Shown one piece after another: positions 35,301 through 43,000 of a DNA stretch of 58,496 nt. The DNA lies in the IMG/VR virus record IMGVR_UViG_3300020166_000027, positions 1-58,496 of that record; one strand, 5' to 3'. The position numbers and the translations under genes were made by a program. The notes beneath the pieces were generated by a model. That model searched no databases and was not told where the DNA came from. It worked only from the letters and a program-made list of their open reading frames with translations. The stretch comes from a virus. Positions within the stretch are counted from its first letter, which is position 1. Every line of letters begins with the position of its first letter.

Positions 35301-37412
35301 TATAAAAAATTGCGATTTGATTCGGACTTTAATACAAAAAGCACAAATGATTTAAATGAAGGTAGCAGTGCTAGACTTTATTATAATAGATCGCGATTTG
35401 ATTCAGATTTTCTTGATGCATTCAGCGGATCCCTTGTTTTATCACTTGGTGATATTTTTGAGCAAGATAGTCCAAATGCTCCGCGTAGATTAGATCTTAC
35501 AATAGCGGCCAGAAACGCTCTTGATAGTGCATCTTTATCAGATATTGGTGATGTAAATGATGCATTAACCCCAAGTGATGGTCAAGTTCTTACATGGAAT
35601 AATGCTGAGCAATATTGGACAAATTCGACATTACCAGCTGGTTATGGTGATAATAATGTTGCGGCTCTTCTTAATGGTAATTTAACATCTAATATTATTC
35701 CGTCAGTAGATAAAGGTATTTCGCTAGGAGATTCCTCACATAGATTTAATGCAATACATGCTGCAGATTTGTTTATTAATTCACAAACTATTAACTTTAC
35801 TTCTGGCGAAGGTACCGAACGAACCACCGTTGCAACATTAAGTTATAATGCAGCTGCTGGTAATTTTGGATTTGCTGATATAAATGGCGGCGCATTAAGT
35901 CTAGATTCTAGTTCTATTTCAAATACTATTGCTCGAGTATCTTATGTTGATACTCAAATTGCGAATTTAATTAATGGGGCCGGCCCGGCATTTGATACAT
36001 TAAACGAATTAGCAGTAGCTTTAGAAAGCGGAGATGCCGATTTACTTTCTGCTATAAATGCAATTCAAGGCTTTAGCGGAAATTATAATGATTTAAGTAA
36101 TTTACCAACATTGTTTGATGGTGCATATTCTTCATTAAGCGGGTTGCCAACATTGTTTGATGGTGCATATTCTTCATTAAGCGGGTTGCCAAATATACTA
36201 GATTCCGCCGATATTACTAATGTAATTGATGCTACATATATTCAGGCCAATCAAACAGCTCAAGATTTTGCTTATGCATCGTTAACTGGTTCACCGACTA
36301 ATGTATCGAACTTCACAAATGATGCTGGCTACATTACTTCGGTTGGAATAATTAGTTATAATAATTTAGCTGATTTACCAACATTGTTTGATGGTGCATA
36401 TAGCTCTTTAACCGGAACGCCAAATGTTCTTGATTCCGCCGATATTACCAATGTAGTTGACGCTACATATATTCAAACAAATCAGACAGCTCAAGACTTT
36501 GCTTATTCTAGCCTAACCGATGCACCGACTAATGTATCAGACTTCACAAATGATGCTGGCTACATTACTTCGGTTGGAATAATTAGTTATAATGATTTAA
36601 CTGATTTACCAACAATTCCATCAGATTTAACCGATTTGGGTATTTCTGATGGTACTAATGGACAAATATTAACAACTGATGGTAGTGGCAATTTCACATT
36701 TACGGATGCCCCATTAGGCTTTAGCGGAAATTATAATGATTTAAGTAATCTGCCAACAATCCCAGATGAACCGGCTATTAATAGAAATAGTGGAACTCCT
36801 ACTTTAGCTACTGGCGTGACTGCATCAGAAATACGATCACTCATCGGCGCTGGTACGTCTAATATAACACTTGGGGCGAATACCTGGACTGGTTTACAAA
36901 CATTTAATGCTGGCGCAACAATTCCAACTAATCAAACATTAAATTTGGGCAATGTAGAATTACTTTCAGCTTCAAATTTAGTTATGGATGTTAACTCTGG
37001 CGATTTCTTTATTAGAGATGGAAATAATGCCAATACAGTAAGATTTGCTTTTGACATTTCATCTGGCCATTTTCAAGCAGATGGTAATATTACTGCCTAT
37101 CAAGCAACATTTGTATCGGATCAAAGGCTAAAACAAAATATAATTAATATTGAAGCTCCACTTGAAAAAATTAAACACTTAAATGGTGTTAATTTTGAAT
37201 GGATATCGAGCGGAATTAAATCGGCTGGAGTTATTGCGCAAGATGTTGAAACAGTATTACCCGAGGCAGTTTTTGAAAATATTAATAAAAATACCGGCGC
37301 AGAATATAAAACCGTTAATTATGATGCACTCCATTCTATATACATTGAAGCTATTAAAGAGCTAACCCAAAAAGTTGAAGCTCTTGAAATTCAATTACAA
37401 AATAAGAATTAA
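32361..37412 (+). CDS. Long tail fibre with C-terminal S74 intramolecular chaperone
   Basis: A 1683-residue protein. It contains tandem 18-residue beta units SATFNSDVTIVGPLAVQD (about 48-95), repeats of the LEIENTSVDSTGI type (about 210-240), and two nearly identical 91-residue blocks (from about residue 850). Then come NLYYT and DGAYSSL modules and a DTLNELA-type unit. The C-terminal 100 residues are an S74 peptidase domain: SDQRLKQNIINIEAPLEKIK with the Ser-Asp cleavage dyad, GVIAQDVETVLPEAV and VNYDALHSIYIEAIKELTQK, ending in a coiled coil. S74 domains trimerise the fibre and then cut themselves off, as in K1F endosialidase and T5 L-shaped fibre. The mature fibre should end near residue 1583. 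Confidence 0.85.
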   Translation: MAFIKTISLDNRNYSDTTVIITQNENIELNPLGGIVTINGNLITSNSATFNSDVTIVGPLAVQDSATFNSDVTIVGPLAVQDSATFNSDVIIAGDLRSPIGGNPLIINDNLDVSGNVQIYGNLQIQGTETTINSQTVTINDKNIVLADSAVDYFSANGAGLTIGGSFYDSANLVKPHIIYASLPDAWEVNKQLNILNDTTINAMGITSNALTIENTSVDSTGITSNVLTIENTSVDSTGIDTNSLDVTGGITAGSVLVGNVLIDSVGLTLTGNAGIDLGDNIQLDDTGLTIETVKAGDAGHTRVDDTGFTIQDSDGDTIVLLTQTGLYLYDSAGIETNSITELGYSGNYIQFDSDWDSSLSAAIDLYQDIKFNSTDRKLELNLMRIGRYAHTANDLGIAEANYANDFNTDYDPGATLFEQYDSLNRIIYFTEIDNHPGIAYYKNAANDPDPYLIDNTYNSEYFGGDSEYQAGRFYHNPVLRKTWYIDRYLPQPQLISEHHRHTDDLREGNLNYYWTDERFDSAFRQNLPAFQYEISANIIIQGFNFDSEEGLQLAFTSDSIAEGPNNLYYTDARVNNYLSVVQEDSSAAGYPGGKLTYSNGIFTFSPSADIDAFLTAADIADFITTETDPIFSAHAAANITSGDIDNLATLSEFSDLTFVQQLATADGTSWDTAFGWGDHASAGYLTSASIDNLHTDELADSWLSSALVANIISATNADVTNWNTAYGWGDHSTAGYLSAVSINTEIDSWMTDNIAPTIISATDDDVTNWNTAYSQSQADYIREGEFQSHFDSAFNADFQPVFDAAFKSAIDSDFPVLFDSGFNASFAAAFNTAFDSGFDSAFNSALELVTTDDLAEGSVNRYLTQTGFNAYFNLKTTDNLAETDDNFYYKSIRFDSDFNTKSTNDLNEGSRARLYYNRSRFDSDFLDAFSGSLNSALDLKTTDDLAEGSVNRYLTQTGFNAYFNLKTTDNLAETDDNFYYKKLRFDSDFNTKSTNDLNEGSSARLYYNRSRFDSDFLDAFSGSLVLSLGDIFEQDSPNAPRRLDLTIAARNALDSASLSDIGDVNDALTPSDGQVLTWNNAEQYWTNSTLPAGYGDNNVAALLNGNLTSNIIPSVDKGISLGDSSHRFNAIHAADLFINSQTINFTSGEGTERTTVATLSYNAAAGNFGFADINGGALSLDSSSISNTIARVSYVDTQIANLINGAGPAFDTLNELAVALESGDADLLSAINAIQGFSGNYNDLSNLPTLFDGAYSSLSGLPTLFDGAYSSLSGLPNILDSADITNVIDATYIQANQTAQDFAYASLTGSPTNVSNFTNDAGYITSVGIISYNNLADLPTLFDGAYSSLTGTPNVLDSADITNVVDATYIQTNQTAQDFAYSSLTDAPTNVSDFTNDAGYITSVGIISYNDLTDLPTIPSDLTDLGISDGTNGQILTTDGSGNFTFTDAPLGFSGNYNDLSNLPTIPDEPAINRNSGTPTLATGVTASEIRSLIGAGTSNITLGANTWTGLQTFNAGATIPTNQTLNLGNVELLSASNLVMDVNSGDFFIRDGNNANTVRFAFDISSGHFQADGNITAYQATFVSDQRLKQNIINIEAPLEKIKHLNGVNFEWISSGIKSAGVIAQDVETVLPEAVFENINKNTGAEYKTVNYDALHSIYIEAIKELTQKVEALEIQLQNKN
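32505..32631 (+). repeat. Exact 54-base tandem duplication in the S74 fibre gene
   Basis: Two perfectly identical 54-base copies (32505-32558 and 32559-32612) are followed by the first 19 bases of a third. Each encodes one 18-residue beta unit. Identity at synonymous sites shows a recent duplication. Confidence 0.92.
34911..35433 (+). repeat. 273-base direct duplication in the S74 fibre gene
   Basis: A block starting at 34911 is repeated from 35184 with few differences. It encodes the 91-residue unit TTDDLAEGSVNRYLTQTGFN ... FLDAFSGSL. It includes the NLYYT-type element in variant form. Confidence 0.88.
36105..36188 (+). repeat. Exact 42-base tandem duplication
   Basis: Two identical 42-base copies (36105-36146, 36147-36188) encode LPTLFDGAYSSLSG twice. 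The adjoining DNA resembles parts of the 2844-residue fibre gene. Confidence 0.9.
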
Positions 37413-37415
37413 ATA

Positions 37416-39605
37416 ATGGTACTTCCACTCACCGGACCAATTAGTTTACAAGCTATACAAGCAGAACATGGCGGCACTGCCCCGATTTCTCTTTCTGAAT
37501 ATTACAAAGGTGGGGGCGAGGTAGATGCCACACAATCAAATAATGCGGCTATTCCCACCTCAGGTACAATAGACCTTGGTGATTTCCGTGGTTCGGGTAG
37601 TGGGGTAAATCCTGGTAGTGTAATTTTTACTTATACGGGTTCCGATCATTATTGGGATGTGCCAGCTGGCGTAACTAATATTGGTGTTATATTAGTTGGC
37701 GGCGGCGGTGGCGCTGGTTCCAATAAAAATGATTTTTGGGGCGGTGGCGGCGGTGGCGGTGGCGCATTTATAGCTACCCCAGATACGTCTTATATAAGTG
37801 TGACACCCGGAGATGTTTTAAAAATAGAAGTTGGTGCTGGTGGAAATGGTGCTGGATTAGACCTTAGCTCAGCAACAACAGGCGAAAATGGCGGAGACAG
37901 CATTATTTCTTCTGTTAATGTTGTTACTGATGCTACTACAATAATTCGCAAAGTTGGTGGCGGGGCTGGTGGTGGATCTGGTGGTAGTTCCGGAGGAGCG
38001 GGCGGCAATCCTATTACATTTGCGAATGCTGATTTTAGAGGTTACGGGGGCGATGGCGGCACTGGGCGCCTTGATGCAGATTATGGCTATGGCGGCGGCG
38101 GCGGTGGCGCTGGTGGAGCAGCAATTGTTAGTAATACAATTGGCTATGGTGGTAACGGAAATAGCACCGCCTATCAAAATGGTGGTGATGGCACTCGAGG
38201 CGGCGGCGGCGGAGGACAATATGATCCATATAATGGTTCAACTTTTACTTTTATGCATAATGCTGGTGGTGGTGCCGGTGTTAATGGTACTGAGGGTCTT
38301 GCCGCTACTGGTAGGAATGGTTCATATATAACTGGTCTTGGCCAAACTGGTGTTAACACTGATGCAGGAAGAGCCGGCGGCGGATCTGGCGGCGGCCCCT
38401 CCCGAAGTTATGGTAGAGGCGGTTTATATGGCGGCGGCGGTGGTGGTTTAGACGATGATGATGTTCCATCAATTAATAGTACATATAATTATTATGAAGG
38501 CAGCGGCGGTGGTGGTGTTGTAAGAATATATTGGACTGATGGGGATGGTAATACGTCTCGTTCGTGGCCAGCTACTAATATTTCTACTAGTAATGATTTT
38601 ACTACTGAAACCTATTCAACCTCTGCTTCAACATCAACAACGTATACTCCTCCAGCAGCAGGTGGTGGTGGCGGTAGTGGCGATCCTGGTCAAGGAGAAT
38701 CTTCTACTGGTGAGGCTCGGTTTGTAGCAAGAACTGGCGCATATACTTGGACAGTTCCGGAGGGTGTTACATCTATTAGTATGATTGCTGTTGGCGGTGG
38801 CGGTGGTGCTGGTGGTTCTGGCAGCAATTATTCTGGTGGCGGCGGAGGCGGCGGTGGGTTATCATATGTAAACAATTATGCTGTCACAGCGGGCACCACA
38901 TATCGGGTTCGTCCTGGCCTTGGTGGGGTAGGTGGAACAGCTAATGGCGGTAATGGTGGATACGGAGTAGAATCTTATATTCGGATAGACTCCCCGCTTG
39001 AATATATTTTAGCGGCGCAAGGTGGTTTACGGGGTACTGGCGCAAATAGCTCGCCGGCCGGAACAGGCGGTAACGGTGGGGCTGGCGCTTCATATCGTAG
39101 TATTTCCGGACAATCTGGTGGTAATGGCGGCAATGGCGGTGCAGGCCAATACAATGCTGGCGGTGGCGGTGGCGGTGGTGCTGGTGGATACACCGGTACT
39201 GGCGGCGCTGGTGGTACTGGGAATATGACAGCTGGACAAACAGGCGCTGGAGGCGGCGGTGGCGGTGGCGGTGGTACTGGAACCGATACACAACCAGATA
39301 ACGCTGGTGGCGGTGTAGGTATATTTGGCTCTGGCGCTAATGGCAGTGGTGGAAGCGTTGCCAATCCCGGAAATGGTGGGTCAGGCGGTACTAACGGTTC
39401 TTCGGCCGGTGGCGGAGAATATGGCGGTGGCGGAGGCGCGCCAGAAGATGATAGCCCCACCAAGCCAGGATTGCCTGGTGGAGATGGTACAGTTAGAATA
39501 ATTTGGCCCGGTAGTAGATCTTTCCCATCAACTAATGTGGCAGCAGCAGACTCAACGACAATTACACGTTATAATGCGAATGGAACTACAACTGATTTAT
39601 CTTAA
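37416..39605 (+). CDS. Glycine-rich receptor-binding adhesin, gp38-like
   Basis: A 729-residue protein. The N-terminus (LPLTGPISLQAIQAEHGGTA, then GTIDLGDFRGSGS) is a known opening of Gly-rich phage adhesins. Two homologous modules follow. The first (about 68-420) opens VIFTYTGSDHYWDVPAGVTN and the second (about 433-729) ARFVARTGAYTWTVPEGVTS. Each continues into long runs of Gly-rich motifs, and each ends VRIYW/VRIIW plus a Ser-Trp/Phe-Pro-(A/S)-T-N motif. The Gly runs fit a polyglycine type II helix bundle as in the gp38 adhesins of T2 and S16, where loops between helices contact the receptor. It sits directly behind the S74 fibre, as gene 38 follows gene 37 in T4. The start lacks a strong ribosome site. 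Confidence 0.78.
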   Translation: MVLPLTGPISLQAIQAEHGGTAPISLSEYYKGGGEVDATQSNNAAIPTSGTIDLGDFRGSGSGVNPGSVIFTYTGSDHYWDVPAGVTNIGVILVGGGGGAGSNKNDFWGGGGGGGGAFIATPDTSYISVTPGDVLKIEVGAGGNGAGLDLSSATTGENGGDSIISSVNVVTDATTIIRKVGGGAGGGSGGSSGGAGGNPITFANADFRGYGGDGGTGRLDADYGYGGGGGGAGGAAIVSNTIGYGGNGNSTAYQNGGDGTRGGGGGGQYDPYNGSTFTFMHNAGGGAGVNGTEGLAATGRNGSYITGLGQTGVNTDAGRAGGGSGGGPSRSYGRGGLYGGGGGGLDDDDVPSINSTYNYYEGSGGGGVVRIYWTDGDGNTSRSWPATNISTSNDFTTETYSTSASTSTTYTPPAAGGGGGSGDPGQGESSTGEARFVARTGAYTWTVPEGVTSISMIAVGGGGGAGGSGSNYSGGGGGGGGLSYVNNYAVTAGTTYRVRPGLGGVGGTANGGNGGYGVESYIRIDSPLEYILAAQGGLRGTGANSSPAGTGGNGGAGASYRSISGQSGGNGGNGGAGQYNAGGGGGGGAGGYTGTGGAGGTGNMTAGQTGAGGGGGGGGGTGTDTQPDNAGGGVGIFGSGANGSGGSVANPGNGGSGGTNGSSAGGGEYGGGGGAPEDDSPTKPGLPGGDGTVRIIWPGSRSFPSTNVAAADSTTITRYNANGTTTDLS

Positions 39606-39639
39606 ACTGATATTTTATATATTTACTGATAGCAAAAGA

Positions 39640-39647
39640 TATAAATA
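39640..39647 (+). promoter_or_regulatory. T4-type late promoter octamer
   Basis: An exact TATAAATA lies in the 79-base gap after the adhesin, 37 bases before ATG 39685. The rest of the gap holds only an imperfect AT-rich inverted repeat (gatatt ... aatatc). Confidence 0.75.
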
Positions 39648-39684
39648 ATATCAAATGCGCAATTAAAAATGTGGAGAGCTATAC

Positions 39685-40032
39685 ATGGCTAGATACGAAG
39701 AAATTGAAATTGACCAAGGGAGTGATATTTCAATTGAGCTGCATACTAATAATATAGATGGCTCTGTTAAAAATCTTACCAATGTGGCTATAGCATGTAA
39801 AATGAAAAAAACACATCGCAGCTCAATATCTACTGATTGGACCTGTGTTGTAAAAGAACCGGCTACCGCTGGAATTATTACTATGTCGCTTTCAAATGCT
39901 CAATCCGATGCATTGAAAGCCGGTAGATATGTATATGATGTTGAATTATCATATTTTGATAGTGATAATACACAGATTGTGGAAAGAATACTTGAAGGTC
40001 GTATGTCTGTAAACCCATCAGTTACAAAATAA
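39685..40032 (+). CDS. Small tail/fibre structural protein
   Basis: A 115-residue protein with the pattern YEEIEIDQGSDISIELHTNN, MKKTHRSSISTDWTCVV, GIITMSLSNAQSDALKAGRY and VYDVELSY. This all-beta sequence is a widespread type next to fibre genes, in which the 'G.YvYDVELs' segment is conserved. I would place it with the BppU-like or upper-baseplate small proteins that join fibres to the virion, but the exact family is not certain. GGAG precedes the start. It is followed by the 1599-residue fibre. Confidence 0.68.
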   Translation: MARYEEIEIDQGSDISIELHTNNIDGSVKNLTNVAIACKMKKTHRSSISTDWTCVVKEPATAGIITMSLSNAQSDALKAGRYVYDVELSYFDSDNTQIVERILEGRMSVNPSVTK

Positions 40033-40044
40033 AGGTATATTCAC

Positions 40045-43000
40045 GTGGTTACTAAAATAACAAAAATAATTGTAGGTGTACCATCTGGTAATATTTCCGC
40101 TGCAGCTGCTGGCAATGCTTCAACTTTGGGCGGTGAATCTAGTGGGTATTACACCGACTTTACTAATTTAAATAATGTTCCAACAATTTTAGATTCAAAT
40201 GCAATTGTATCATTAATTTCATCAACACCATCCGGCTTTGATTCTAGTGATATTGCAGCTTTAATTGCGGCAACGGTTGATTCAAATTATGTTGGTATCC
40301 GATTAGATGACCAAATTCTACGATTTGTCAACAAAAGCCATATTGATGGTTTAGGTATTAATGCTGCGGAATTTAATGGCGAATCTGCTTCATATTATTT
40401 AGATTGGGCTAATTTAACAAACGTCCCGGTTGAATTAGTAATGGAATCGGAATTAACTGCTGCTATTGACAGCGCTATTAATTCTGTGATTGGGCTAGCT
40501 CCCGACCAATTAAATACCCTAAATGAATTAGCAGAAGCAATTGGTGATGACGCCAATTTTGTTACTACTATTACAAATTTAACTAATACTAAACTTGATA
40601 CTGCTCAAACAATTAATCTTATTGATAGTGCATATGTCAGCGCAAGAATTGTTGCGGGTAGTACTTTTGATTCTGGTAATGCAATTGGTTTGATTGATAG
40701 CGCATATATTAATGCGAGAGTTGATCAGCCCCCGGTATTTAATTTTGATTCAGCAATACAAGATATTACAACTAATATTATTCCTCGTACTACTGAAGCA
40801 GTAGATCTTGGAACCAATACCCAAAGATTCAGAGATTTATATTTAAGCGGCAATTCCATTATGATGGGAAGCCTAGTAATTTCTGATTCTGGTGGTACTC
40901 TTGTTATTAAAGATAATAGTGGTAATAAAGCCGCTATATCATTGGCAGCCACTACAACAAAAGAATTAATTGAAGAATTTAATTTATTCTATACGCGGGC
41001 CCGAGTTGATAGTGATTTTGATGCGCGCCTATTAACAAAAACTACAGCAGATCTTGCTGAAGGCGATAATCTTTATTATACAACTGCTCGGGCAGATAGT
41101 GCTTTTGATGCAAGATTTGATTCATCTTTTGATGAAAGACTAGCTACTAAAACAACAACTAATATTGTTGAAGGTGATAATCTTTATTACACAAGAAGCA
41201 GATTTGATTCTGCATTAGGTGATACAGTATCTCAAGAAACAATTAGAAATTATTTTTCGGCTGCTGGTGATTTATCATATAATTCTGCATCCGGCGAATT
41301 TTCTTTTGATGTTGAACATGTTTATACCCAATCCAATTTTGATAGTGATTTTAATACTTCTCTTGATGCCGCGGCGATTGATGGTCTTGGACTAACCTAT
41401 AATACTGTTAATAATACTTTAAGTATTGATAGTGCAGAATTTTCTGCAATGTTTACAACAGAAAATCTTCCGGAAGGAAACAATCTTTATTATACTAGCG
41501 CGCGCGTAGATAGTGATATTTTATCATTAGTAGATGCACCGTATATTCAATCACAACAAGCAGTATTAGCTAATATTGCTGACCGTAATGCGGATGCTTT
41601 TGGTGGTGCTGGGGTAACAGTCACTGGGGATATTATCCCAGATGGCGATACTTTATATAATTTGGGTTCACCCGATAGAAAATTTGCTAGTTTATATGTC
41701 GCTGGCGAAACAATTTATATTGGTAATTTGTCAATTTCCGATGCTACGGGCGAATTTATAGTTAAATCCGTAGATTCGGCTGGTACCGAAACAACTATTT
41801 TAAAACAAGAAACGGGCGCAATTTATCTTAAAGATTTTGTCATAGTTGATTCTGGTGAACAACTATTCTTGCGGAAATTAGATAGTGATAATGGACCAAC
41901 AACAGATTTTGCAGATCTTGCGGTTGGGACTGCCACACTTGCCGGTGCTCTAAGAGGCCCAAGTCAATTTGTAATTGATCCATATCCCTATGCCGTTGAT
42001 TCGGGCGAAGTTATTATTCGTGGGAATTTACGAGTTGAAGGCACAACCACTACTATTAATTCGACTAATTTAAGTGTTAATGATAAACTAATTATAATTG
42101 CTGATAGCTCACCAGATGCAATTTCTGCAGATGGCGCTGGATTTTTAATTGATGGTGCAGGTGCATCTTTAACATATAATGCAAGCTTAGACAAATTTAT
42201 ATTTAATAAAGGTGTTGTTGCGCCAACCTTTACTGGGCAATATGTAGGATTTGATTCGGATTTTGATTCTGCACTAAGCACTAAATCAACTACTGATCTT
42301 GCTGAAGGCGATAATCTTTATTATACCGCGGGTCGTGTAGATAGTGATATTTTATCACTGGTTGATGCTACATATATTAGAGCACGTCAAGCTGATATCT
42401 TCAGAGACTCCGCATTTATTTTAAATGTAATTGATTCTGATTTTGTTAATTCGAAGGTTGCTATTCCTTCTGGATCGACCACTACTTTAGGTGCTCCGGT
42501 TGATGGAAGCATAAATGATGGCGCATTTACTGGTTTTGATATTACTAAACCAGTAGTTGAAGCAATTGATCATTTAAATGAAGCTTTAAACAATGTGCGA
42601 AATAATACATTTGTAAGATCTGTATCATTTACTGGTTCGCCAACAGCCGGCGGCGCCGGAACAAATGTTACCTTAAATTTAAATGTTGACGGAACACCAA
42701 ACAGATATGATGTTTATTGGGGCGACGGATCAGTTGATTCTGCTACTAGCGATGCTACACCATCACATGTCTATTCAACAAATGTGGGTTCTCCATATAC
42801 GGTAACAGTTAGAGCATATAATAACGGTGGATATGGCTCTGGTATGGAAGCATCTTCAACGTTAGAAGACTATATTATTATCTATACTGCCGATCCATCA
42901 GTTGCATTTAGATTATATAAGGATGCTGTTGGTGGGTCTCCGTTAAGTGGCAATAATTTATATGTCATTGAAGGCGGTTCACTATATCTTGAAAATATTA

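Noticed and set aside
38975-39463. Proline-rich minus-strand frames opposite the adhesin
   Set aside because: Gly codons GGN read as Pro (CCN) on the other strand; there is no ribosome site, and the plus-strand gene has clear modules.
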